Origin: Pelagibius sp041565695
Lineage (GTDB): Bacteria; Pseudomonadota; Alphaproteobacteria; Kiloniellales; Kiloniellaceae
NCBI GenBank assembly: GCA_041565695.1
Contig: JBFGUI010000251.1
Coordinates: 1-5,281, forward strand
DNA length: 5,281 nucleotides
Direction: 5' to 3'
Shown: piece after piece, positions 1 to 5,219 of the stretch
Layout of the letters: every line of letters starts with the position of its first letter
How positions within the stretch are numbered: position 1 is the first letter of the stretch
Made by a program: the position numbers and the translations under genes
The notes under the pieces: model-generated
Database searches by the model: none
The model's input: only the letters and a program-made list of their open reading frames with translations
What the model was told of the DNA's origin: nothing

Positions 1-494
1 CGCGCGCCTTTCGCGAGGGCTTGTGTGATGTTGGCCGGGTCGCCCTGGCCGTCCTTGGGCAGGAAGACGCCGCCGGTGACGCCGGCGCGGTTGAGCAGCG
101 GGTAGACCCCGGCGATGTCCTCGGGCGTCAGCACCTCGACCTCCAGGCCGAAGGTCTTGGCCATAGATGCGCCGCGCTTCAGCTCCTCCAGGCGGTCGGC
201 GGTCAGCGCGACGGAGAGCGAGCCGTTCTGCTTCAGACCCGTGGCGACGCCGGTCTCCTCCTCCAGGGTGGCGTAGAGCTCGGCGGTGTACTTGGCCAGC
301 TGGGTCAGGTTGGAGGTCGCGCGCAGCTGCCCGATCAGCCCCGCCGCGTGCCAGGTCGTGCCGCAGGTCAGCTGCTTCCTCTCCAGCAGCACCACGTCCT
401 TCCAGCCGAGCTTCGACAGGTGGTAGGCGAGCGAGCAGCCGACCACGCCGCCGCCGATGATGACGGCCCGGGCCTGGGTGGGGAAATCGGTCAT
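1..494 (-). CDS. Dimethylglycine/sarcosine dehydrogenase-type FAD oxidoreductase, N-terminal part (cut by window edge)
   Basis: The 164 visible residues are the start of a DAO-fold flavoprotein; the reading frame runs off the left edge with no stop. The Rossmann nucleotide-binding motif is VIIGGGVVG at residues 11-19, followed by SLAYHL and an acidic residue (E38) ending the second strand, as expected for binding the FAD ribose. TWHAAG at residues 47-52 matches the segment of mammalian dimethylglycine dehydrogenase whose histidine is covalently bound to FAD, so H49 is the probable flavin attachment site. Later segments (LYATLEEETG, YPLLN, DGQGDP) also follow that family. Known members oxidatively demethylate dimethylglycine or sarcosine and are usually about 800 residues, with a C-terminal folate-binding GcvT-like half that would lie outside this window. 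The start at 494 is supported by AGGAGAG at 503-509, eight bases upstream. The exact substrate cannot be told from the N-terminus. The gene is divergent from the FAH-family gene at 825. Confidence 0.9.
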   Translation of the reverse strand, partial: MTDFPTQARAVIIGGGVVGCSLAYHLSKLGWKDVVLLERKQLTCGTTWHAAGLIGQLRATSNLTQLAKYTAELYATLEEETGVATGLKQNGSLSVALTADRLEELKRGASMAKTFGLEVEVLTPEDIAGVYPLLNRAGVTGGVFLPKDGQGDPANITQALAKGA

Positions 495-523
495 TTCGGA
501 TTCTCTCCTGCGTTCCGCAAAGC

Positions 524-646
524 CCCCTCACCCTCCCACTCAAGTTGCCTTGGGCGGGCCCCTCCCTCTCCCCCAGGGGAGAGGGTTGCGCAGCCTTGGC
601 GCGGCACGCGCCCCATTAGACTCAAGGGGCGCAGCTGGGTGAGGGG
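524..646. repeat. Composite palindromic intergenic repeat element (REP/MITE-like)
   Basis: This 123-bp block is bounded by a perfect 10-bp inverted repeat, CCCCTCACCC at 524-533 and GGGTGAGGGG at 637-646. Inside are two more perfect inverted repeats: CCCTCTCCCC at 564-573 with GGGGAGAGGG at 576-585 (two-base spacer), and GCGCCCC at 608-614 with GGGGCGC at 626-632 (11-base loop). There are also short direct repeats, ACTCAAG at 538-544 and 620-626, and GCCTTGG at 547-553 and 593-599. The whole element lies between two divergent genes and codes for nothing recognisable. Pyrimidine-rich arms of this kind (CTCTCCCC with GGGGAGAG, and CCCTCACCC) are familiar from dispersed intergenic repeats in high-G+C proteobacteria. 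That it is multi-copy here is inference from its form, since only one copy is in the window. It could fold into RNA in either direction and act as a terminator, mRNA stabiliser or protein-binding site. Confidence 0.65.
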
Positions 647-824
647 AACTGCCTTCAGACTTCCTAACTGTCGCTCCAGTCAGCCTCGCCAATGGACCGG
701 CGGCGCGTCAAGCCTCCGAGCGACGGAGAGGGGACGGATTGCGGCGGTTCAAATGCCGGGCCTTTGCCGCTAGAGTGCCGCGCAGCCAGCCTTCCCCTTC
801 GCTCCGCAGAGAAAGACCCGCCCG
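647..824. other. Remainder of the 330-base divergent intergenic region (495-824)
   Basis: Outside the palindromic element, the gap between the flavoprotein gene and the FAH-family gene holds no convincing gene. Positions 495-523 contain only the ribosome binding site of the minus-strand gene (503-509). Positions 647-824 must hold the promoter of the plus-strand gene, but I see no pair of clear -35 and -10 boxes. An imperfect inverted repeat joins the GAGCGA and AGGGGA words near 718-734 with their reverse complements near 791-804 (TTCCCCTTCGCTCC). It may be a second, decayed repeat unit. A weak purine-rich ribosome binding site, GAGAAAGA, lies at 809-816, eight bases before the ATG at 825. 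Confidence 0.5.
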
Positions 825-2024
825 ATGGACCTCTCGCCCGAACTCACCCTGCCCGACGACAAGACCGCCGGCCTGCTGGTCGGCCGCGCCTGGCTGCCGG
901 CCAAGGCCGCGGGGGGCGTGGCGGGGCCGAGCCCGGTGCTGCTCGACGGTGCGCTGCTGCGCGACCTCTCGGGCCTGGCGCCGAGCGTCGCGGCGCTGTT
1001 CGAGATCGAGGGGCTGGCCGAAAAGCTGCAGGCGGCGCGCGCGGCGGGCTCCGTGCCGGCGGTCGGTGACCTGGCCGCGGCCCTGGCCAACTCGGCCCAC
1101 GACAAGCGCGGCGCCGACCAGCCCTGGTTGCTCGCCCCGGCCGACCTGCAGGCGCTGCGCGCCAGCGGCGTCACCTTCGTCGATTCCATGCTGGAGCGGG
1201 TCATCGAGGAGCAGGCCAAGGGCGACCCGGAGAAGGCCGAGGCGATCCGCGACAACATCGCTGCGGAGATCGGCACCGAACTGGCCGACCTGAAGCCCGG
1301 CTCGCCGGAAGCCGCCAAGCTGAAAGAGTCGTTGATCGAGCGCGGCCTGTGGTCGCAGTACCTGGAGGTCGGCATCGGCCCCGACGCGGAGATCTTCACC
1401 AAGGCCCAGCCCCTCTCGGCGGTCGGCACGGGATCGGAGATCGGCATCCTCGCCAGCTCGGTGTGGAACAACCCGGAGCCGGAGGTCGCCGTGGTGGTCA
1501 ACAGCCGCGGCGAGATCGTCGGCGCGACGCTCGGCAACGACGTCAACCTGCGCGACGTGGAGGGGCGCAGCGCGCTCCTGCTCGGCCGCGCCAAGGACAA
1601 CAACGCCTCCTGCGCGCTCGGCCCCTTCATCCGGCTGATCGACGCGAGCTTCGACATGACTGCGCTGCGCAACGTGGTGATCGAGGTCGAGGTTGCCGGC
1701 GCGGCGGACGGCTTCCGCATCGCCGACAGCTATCCGCTGGCCGCGATCAGCCGCGACGTCACCGACCTGGTGGCCCAGGCGCTCAACGCCGACCACCAGT
1801 ACCCGGACGGCCTGGTGCTGATGCTCGGTACCATGTTCGCGCCGATCCAGGACCGCGAGCGCCCCGGCGAGGGCTTCACCCACAAGCCGGGCGACGAGGT
1901 GACCATCCGCGCCAAGGCGCTGGGCGCGCTGGTCAACCGCGTCAATCACTGCCACAGGATCGCGCCCTGGACCTTCGGCGCGACGGCGCTGATGACCAAC
2001 CTGGCAAAGCGCGGTCTGCTTTAG
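825..2024 (+). CDS. Fumarylacetoacetate hydrolase superfamily protein, XylX-like (probable 2-keto-3-deoxy sugar acid dehydratase)
   Basis: This is a 399-residue cytoplasmic protein with an FAH-fold C-terminal half. The metal-binding pair is E218 and E220 in WNNPEPEVAVVV, and the third ligand is probably D239 in GNDVNLRD (237-244). AKDNNASCALGP (256-267), YPDGLVLMLGTMFAPIQDR (326-344) and the ending PWTFG...NLAKRGLL are typical of the roughly 390-residue subgroup that includes Caulobacter XylX. XylX dehydrates 2-keto-3-deoxy-D-xylonate to 2-oxoglutarate semialdehyde in the Weimberg pathway. The N-terminal 170 residues are more divergent and include a charged helical stretch around 120-170. Unlike a complete xylose or arabinose operon, no sugar dehydrogenase, sugar-acid dehydratase or semialdehyde dehydrogenase is nearby, so the substrate stays open; a related 2-keto-3-deoxy acid or another FAH-family hydrolysis is possible. 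The ATG at 825 has only a weak ribosome binding site (GAGAAAGA, 809-816), but no better in-frame start preserves the family N-terminus. The family assignment is firm; the exact reaction is inference. Confidence 0.93.
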   Translation: MDLSPELTLPDDKTAGLLVGRAWLPAKAAGGVAGPSPVLLDGALLRDLSGLAPSVAALFEIEGLAEKLQAARAAGSVPAVGDLAAALANSAHDKRGADQPWLLAPADLQALRASGVTFVDSMLERVIEEQAKGDPEKAEAIRDNIAAEIGTELADLKPGSPEAAKLKESLIERGLWSQYLEVGIGPDAEIFTKAQPLSAVGTGSEIGILASSVWNNPEPEVAVVVNSRGEIVGATLGNDVNLRDVEGRSALLLGRAKDNNASCALGPFIRLIDASFDMTALRNVVIEVEVAGAADGFRIADSYPLAAISRDVTDLVAQALNADHQYPDGLVLMLGTMFAPIQDRERPGEGFTHKPGDEVTIRAKALGALVNRVNHCHRIAPWTFGATALMTNLAKRGLL

Positions 2025-2046
2025 TTCCCGTGCCGAATCGGCGGCG

Positions 2047-2059
2047 ATCCGCTGCGGAT
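2047..2059. repeat. Short inverted repeat after the FAH-family gene
   Basis: ATCCGC at 2047-2052 and GCGGAT at 2054-2059 form a perfect 6-bp inverted repeat around one base, 23 bases after the stop at 2024. No run of T follows it, so it is not a standard intrinsic terminator, and a one-base spacer cannot form a loop without opening the inner pairs. It could be a protein-binding palindrome or chance in G+C-rich DNA. Confidence 0.25.
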
Positions 2060-2162
2060 TGCAGGCCTCTTCGATCCGAATTCTTCCGACCTTGGAACCG
2101 CGGCCGGCTCCGCCCGACAGCCAGGCCCGCGCGCCGGCTGCTGGCTAAGTTGACCGATGGGG

Positions 2163-2184
2163 TATAGACTTCCGACTCGTCGGA
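2163..2184 (+). promoter_or_regulatory. Possible -10 box followed by a 14-bp palindrome (candidate operator) upstream of the PAS gene
   Basis: TATAGA at 2163-2168 resembles a -10 box in an otherwise G+C-rich leader, but no good -35 box lies about 17 bases upstream of it. Two bases after it is the perfect palindrome TCCGAC-TC-GTCGGA (2171-2184), and a further TTCGGA half-site-like copy follows at 2185-2190. The placement, overlapping the expected transcription start and ending 21 bases before the ATG at 2206, is what an operator or a leader hairpin would show. No regulator can be named from the sequence. Confidence 0.35.
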
Positions 2185-2205
2185 TTCGGATGTGCCAGGA
2201 AGGTG

Positions 2206-2733
2206 ATGCTCGACCTCAGGCAGAAGAACCTCTACGACGCCTGGTGTCGACTGGCCGCGGCGCGCGGCGGCCTTCCGCTGCGCAGCGACTTCGACCCCAT
2301 CGACTATCCCCGCGCGCTCTCGACGCTGGTGCTTGCCGAGGTCATGCCGGACGGCGCGATCTGCTATCGGCTGGTCGGCACCGACATGGTCAGCGCCTGG
2401 GGCGCCGACTTCACCGGCAAGTACCTGCACGAGGTCATGCAGGGCGACTACCACGACTTCATCCGCAGCCTGTTCGACGACTGCATCGCGCGGCGGTCGC
2501 CGATCTACTCCCACAGCCGTTTCCAGTGGGACCGTGGCCGCGCCGTCGACACCCGGCGCATCATGCTGCCCTTTGCGCGCAGCGAAAGGCCGGCGGAGGT
2601 CGGCTTCGTGCTGGTCAACCAGGTCTTCGACTTCAGCAGGGTCGGCCCGGCGCGCCCCACGGTGACCGCCGAGCCCGACTTCAGCATCCTCGAACTGACC
2701 CGCGAGCAGCTGCGGCCGGCAAGCGGCAATTAA
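2206..2733 (+). CDS. PAS_5 (PF07310-type) domain protein
   Basis: The predicted protein has 175 residues and no signal peptide or membrane segment. The family signature is visible in LPLRSDFDPIDYPRAL (residues 23-38) and in YRLVGTDMVSAWGADFTGKY (54-73), which match the conserved LP-x-R-DFDP and RLVGT...G-DLTG patterns of the PAS_5 family common in alphaproteobacteria. One PAS-like domain fills almost the whole protein; there is no kinase, cyclase or helix-turn-helix part, so any signalling role would need a partner. The function of most members is unknown. The start is ATG 2206, with AGGA at 2197-2200 five bases upstream. A GTG at 2203 directly before it would add one residue, but it lies inside the AGGAAGG purine run and is less likely. 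The gene is convergent with the TetR-like gene at 2730-3356 and overlaps it by four bases. It follows the FAH-family gene by 181 bases, so it probably has its own promoter. Confidence 0.85.
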   Translation: MLDLRQKNLYDAWCRLAAARGGLPLRSDFDPIDYPRALSTLVLAEVMPDGAICYRLVGTDMVSAWGADFTGKYLHEVMQGDYHDFIRSLFDDCIARRSPIYSHSRFQWDRGRAVDTRRIMLPFARSERPAEVGFVLVNQVFDFSRVGPARPTVTAEPDFSILELTREQLRPASGN

Positions 2734-3356
2734 CGGGCCTGCGCGGGAAAGGCGCGGGCCATGAGCCTGTCGGCGCGGGCCAGGCGGCGCTTCAGATAGG
2801 ATCTTGTGCGGGCCTGGCCCGCACTGCCGTCGCCGCACCACAGGGCGAGCGTGGACAGGAAGATCATGGTCATGCCGATCTCCTCCACCGAGCGGCGCTG
2901 GCCCCTGCCGTCGAGCAGGGCCGCCTCGCGCCACCACTGCACCGTCCGCGAGGTCCAGGTGACGAGCTTCAGGTTGTGATGGACGTGCACCGGCCAGAGC
3001 TTGGCGCGCAGCATCTCGGCGGTCACCCTGCGGCGCGGCGCCAGGGCGTCGAGCCAGGCCTCCAGCGTGACCTGCAGCCGCTCGGCCGGCGGCAGGGCGG
3101 CGAAGCCGCGCGGCGGCCTGGCCAGCATGGCCTGGTCGGCGCGGGCGATCCAGGCGTCGGCGATGGCATCGCCGTCGCGGAACTCGGCGCGGATCGCGGC
3201 CAGCGGCAGGCCAAGGCGCTCGGCCACGTGGTGCAGGCGGATGTCGTACCAGCCCCAGCCCTCGGCGATGTCGAGGGCGGCCTCGACGATGCGTTCGCGC
3301 AGGTCGCCCTGCGCGGTCTTTGCGGATTTCCGGGAAGAGGACTTTGCAGCAGCCAT
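2730..3356 (-). CDS. TetR-fold protein (TetR/AcrR-type regulator or COQ9-like)
   Basis: The protein has 208 residues. A basic, flexible N-terminus (KSSSRKSAK, residues 5-13) is followed by a TetR-like helical segment: RERIVEAALDIAEGWGWYDI (20-39), then LHHVAERLGLPLAAIRAEF (41-59), which fits the helix-turn-helix, then FRDGDAIADAWIARAD (59-74) at the usual linker-helix position. The remainder is a mostly helical C-terminal domain, rich in Trp (W121, W134, W141, W142, W173), that would hold the ligand pocket or dimer face. The start at 3356 has GGGGAGG at 3363-3369 on its own strand, six bases upstream. The gene lies 80 bases downstream of the Rieske oxygenase gene on the same strand, so it may regulate that unit. 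The helix at the DNA-recognition position (PLAAIRAEF) is poor in the residues typical of TetR recognition helices, and the overall layout also recalls COQ9-like TetR-fold proteins. DNA binding is therefore likely but not certain. Confidence 0.78.
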   Translation of the reverse strand: MAAAKSSSRKSAKTAQGDLRERIVEAALDIAEGWGWYDIRLHHVAERLGLPLAAIRAEFRDGDAIADAWIARADQAMLARPPRGFAALPPAERLQVTLEAWLDALAPRRRVTAEMLRAKLWPVHVHHNLKLVTWTSRTVQWWREAALLDGRGQRRSVEEIGMTMIFLSTLALWCGDGSAGQARTRSYLKRRLARADRLMARAFPAQAR

Positions 3357-3379
3357 GAGCCGCCTCCCCTGGACGTTGC

Positions 3380-3411
3380 AGCCTGCCCTCAGGCTACGCC
3401 CATGGCAGGCT
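3380..3411. promoter_or_regulatory. Inverted repeat in the Rieske-TetR intergenic gap
   Basis: AGCCTGCC at 3380-3387 and GGCAGGCT at 3404-3411 form a perfect 8-bp inverted repeat around 16 bases, within the 80-base gap between the oxygenase stop (3437) and the TetR-like start (3356). In the minus-strand transcript it would be a hairpin just upstream of the TetR-like ribosome binding site. It is not followed by a U-run, so a simple terminator is unlikely. It could set the level of the downstream gene, protect the oxygenase mRNA, or be an operator. Confidence 0.4.
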
Positions 3412-3436
3412 CTCTGTCCACGGAGGCGAAATGGCG

Positions 3437-4609
3437 TCAGCCCAGCAGGGCCGCGGCCATCCAGCGGTGGAAGCAGTGGGTCGCTCCGTCCATCGCCGGC
3501 GAGAAGGCGCCGCCGTCGAAGGCCGGCGAGGCGCGCCCGGCCTGCATGCCCTCGACCACGCCGCGGTCCTCCTCGAAGACCGTCTGCCACTGCCGCGTGT
3601 TGGCGGCGCGCAGGTCGGCACAGGCGTCGCCGAGCGCCGCCTCGTCGAAGTAGTAGATCTCGAAGTGCTCGCGGGTGCGCGCCGGACCCAGCGGCTCCAG
3701 CACCACGGTGAAGAAGTGGTCGGCGTGCACCCCGAAGAGCACGTTGGGAAACAGCGCCAGGTATTCCGCCGCGCCGTCCCACTGCGCCGGCAGGCCGGGG
3801 TGAATCGGAAAGGCGCGGCCGTCGGCGCTGAGCGACGGGCGGTAGGCGGTGCTGCCCTGCCCGGCCATGTGCCCTGCCTCGGCGATGGGGTAGTGGTCCT
3901 CGAGGCGCGAATACTGGTTCAGGGCGGGGTGGATCCACGGCAGGTGATAGGCCTCGCAGTAGTTCTCCACCGCCAGCTTCCAGTTGCAGGCCAGCTCGAT
4001 GGAAAAGCGCGAGTCGTCGCCGCCGTGACGGAGGCGCTGCGGATCGAAGGCGCGCCAGCGCGCGGCCAGCGGCGCGATGAAGTCCTCGAAGGGCGGCGCC
4101 TCGCCGGAGAGGTCGACGAAGACCGCATCGCACCACTGCGCCACGCGCACGGGCTTGAGGCCGTGCTTCGACCTGTCGAAGCCCGCGCAGCTGTTGCTGC
4201 CCGGCCCGCCGATAGACGGCGTCGCCTTCAGGCTGCCATCCAATGCGTAGCTCCAGGAGTGATAGGGGCAGCGGATCAGGCCGCGGGCGCGGCAGGGCGC
4301 GCTCACCAGCCGCAGGCCGCGGTGGCTGCAGACGTTGTGGAACACGCGGAGCGCGCCGTCGCGGTCGCGCAGCAGCAGCAGCGGCAGTCCCATGAGCTGC
4401 AGCGGCCGCAGGTCGCCGGGTCGCGGCACCCAGGCGCCGACGCCGATGCAGGTCCAGCCGCGGGCGAGCACGCCGTCGCGCTCGACGGCGGCGAAGGCCT
4501 CAGAAGTATAGGCCGCGTTGGGCAGCCCCCTGGCCTCGCCGATCGGCTGCAGCACCCGCTGCAGCGCTGGTCGCTGGGCCTCGATCTCCTTCGGATGCCA
4601 GGTGCTCAT
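3437..4609 (-). CDS. Rieske non-haem iron oxygenase, alpha (catalytic) subunit
   Basis: The protein has 390 residues, the usual length for this family, and appears complete and cytoplasmic. The N-terminal Rieske domain carries CSH at 94-96 and CPYH at 114-117, so C94, H96, C114 and H117 would hold the 2Fe-2S cluster with the standard spacing. The catalytic domain shows NWKLAVENYCEAYHLPWIHP (209-228): H222 and H227 are iron ligands, and D348 in EEDRGVVEGMQAGRAS is the probable third ligand. The residue three before H222, which passes electrons between subunits, is E219. Most aromatic-ring oxygenases have Asp there, whereas carnitine, choline and betaine oxygenases have Glu. An N-methyl or quaternary amine substrate is therefore a fair inference. 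These enzymes need a separate flavin/ferredoxin reductase, and none is in the window. The start at 4609 has a weak GGAAA site at 4615-4619. The gene is divergent from the CMD-like gene and leads the TetR-like gene by 80 bases. Confidence 0.93.
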   Translation of the reverse strand: MSTWHPKEIEAQRPALQRVLQPIGEARGLPNAAYTSEAFAAVERDGVLARGWTCIGVGAWVPRPGDLRPLQLMGLPLLLLRDRDGALRVFHNVCSHRGLRLVSAPCRARGLIRCPYHSWSYALDGSLKATPSIGGPGSNSCAGFDRSKHGLKPVRVAQWCDAVFVDLSGEAPPFEDFIAPLAARWRAFDPQRLRHGGDDSRFSIELACNWKLAVENYCEAYHLPWIHPALNQYSRLEDHYPIAEAGHMAGQGSTAYRPSLSADGRAFPIHPGLPAQWDGAAEYLALFPNVLFGVHADHFFTVVLEPLGPARTREHFEIYYFDEAALGDACADLRAANTRQWQTVFEEDRGVVEGMQAGRASPAFDGGAFSPAMDGATHCFHRWMAAALLG

Positions 4610-4650
4610 CGCCGTTTCCAGGACGCCGCCGTATCACGTCGAGGCAGTGT

Positions 4651-4663
4651 TCCGCGTTGCGGA
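4651..4663. repeat. Short palindrome upstream of the Rieske gene
   Basis: TCCGC at 4651-4655 and GCGGA at 4659-4663 form an inverted repeat around GTT, 42 bases upstream of the oxygenase start. TT before the left arm and GAA after the right arm nearly extend it. This is where an operator controlling the minus-strand oxygenase promoter could sit, but a 5-bp arm in such G+C-rich DNA can occur by chance. Confidence 0.25.
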
Positions 4664-4710
4664 GAACCCCGCGCCAGGATTAGCGACGGCCCTGTTTCAG
4701 CAGCGACACG

Positions 4711-4737
4711 GCCGCGCCGGCCCCCGGCCCGCGCGGC
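4711..4737. promoter_or_regulatory. GC-only inverted repeat between the divergent Rieske and CMD-like genes
   Basis: GCCGCGC at 4711-4717 and GCGCGGC at 4731-4737 form a perfect 7-bp inverted repeat around a 13-base centre that itself contains two CCGG words. It lies in the middle of the 203-base divergent gap (4610-4812), a natural place for a shared operator. Neither side has a T-run in the right orientation for a terminator. The low sequence complexity (only G and C) lowers its weight. Confidence 0.3.
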
Positions 4738-4752
4738 AAATTGATCTGTGTC

Positions 4753-4782
4753 TTGGACAGGGCCGGGGACCGGAGGCTAGAC
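4753..4782 (+). promoter_or_regulatory. Possible promoter of the CMD-like gene
   Basis: TTGGAC at 4753-4758 and CTAGAC at 4777-4782, 18 bases apart, resemble -35 and -10 boxes of a housekeeping promoter in alphaproteobacteria. Transcription would start near 4789, giving a leader of about 24 bases before the ATG at 4813, with AGGAGA at 4801-4806. The -10 match is partial. Confidence 0.35.
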
Positions 4783-4812
4783 CGACGCATCGACGATCCC
4801 AGGAGACCACGC

Positions 4813-5157
4813 ATGCACAAGGACTGGAAGACCGCCAACCAGACTCTGTCCCACGCCATCGGCGACTACCGCAAGACTTCGCCGGAGCTGGCGGAAGCCT
4901 TCTCGTCGCTGGCGGCGGCGGCGATTTCCCCCGGCACACTGTCGCCCAAGATGAAGGAACTGATCGCGCTCGCCATCGGCATCGCCGGGCGCTGCGACGG
5001 CTGCATCGGCTTTCATACCGCCGCCGCCATCCGCCACGGCGCCTCGCGCGAGGAGATCCGGGAGACCATCGGCGTGGCGATCTACATGGGCGGCGGCCCG
5101 TCCTACGTCTACGGGGCGCAGGCCCTGGAGGCCTTCGACCAGCTGGCCGAAGGCTGA
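4813..5157 (+). CDS. Carboxymuconolactone decarboxylase/AhpD-like family protein
   Basis: The 114-residue protein is a single CMD (PF02627) domain of ordinary length, all helical and cytoplasmic. RCDGCIGFH at 60-68 is the redox and catalytic motif with C61, C64 and H68, and E49 lies in MKELIALAIGIAG (47-59). The spacings (E to first Cys 12, Cys-x2-Cys, Cys to His 4) equal those of the AhpD alkylhydroperoxidase proton-relay set. A thiol-dependent peroxidase or disulfide-exchange role is therefore more likely than true carboxymuconolactone decarboxylation. GGGPSYVYGAQALEAF (93-108) is typical of the C-terminal end of these small proteins. The ATG at 4813 has a strong AGGAGA site (4801-4806) six bases upstream. 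The frame is open further upstream, but that part lacks family similarity. Divergent from the Rieske oxygenase, the protein might protect against peroxide from uncoupled oxygenase turnover; this is inference. Confidence 0.92.
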   Translation: MHKDWKTANQTLSHAIGDYRKTSPELAEAFSSLAAAAISPGTLSPKMKELIALAIGIAGRCDGCIGFHTAAAIRHGASREEIRETIGVAIYMGGGPSYVYGAQALEAFDQLAEG

Positions 5158-5219
5158 CGCTTTTCGCGGCAGCGCTGGTTCGGCAGCAACAGGGCAACCG
5201 CCAACGTCATCCGCAGACT

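Noticed and set aside
564..585. The CCCTCTCCCC/GGGGAGAGGG hairpin as an intrinsic terminator
   Set aside because: There is no T-run on either side, and it lies between two divergent starts where no terminator is needed. It fits better as part of the repeat element.
708..1955. A 415-codon open frame on the minus strand opposite the FAH-family gene, with a second one at 770-1720
   Set aside because: The translations are low-complexity and rich in Arg, Ala, Gly and Ser, match no family, and lie exactly opposite a well-supported enzyme. They are by-products of high G+C at third codon positions.
2150..2168. TTGACC (2150-2155) and TATAGA (2163-2168) as a promoter pair
   Set aside because: Only seven bases separate them, far too short for -35 and -10 boxes of one promoter.
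2157..3653. A 498-codon open frame on the plus strand
   Set aside because: It runs across the PAS gene in another frame and then antisense to the TetR-like and Rieske genes. The residue composition is that of a shadow frame and no domain is visible.
3357..4136. Upstream extension of the TetR-like frame to a start at 4136 (468 codons in all)
   Set aside because: The extension lies inside the Rieske gene in another frame and has no domain. A good ribosome binding site supports the start at 3356.
3431..4744. A 437-codon plus-strand open frame antisense to the Rieske gene
   Set aside because: The Rieske and iron-ligand motifs are all on the minus strand; this frame has only repetitive Arg/Ala/Val/Gly-rich sequence.
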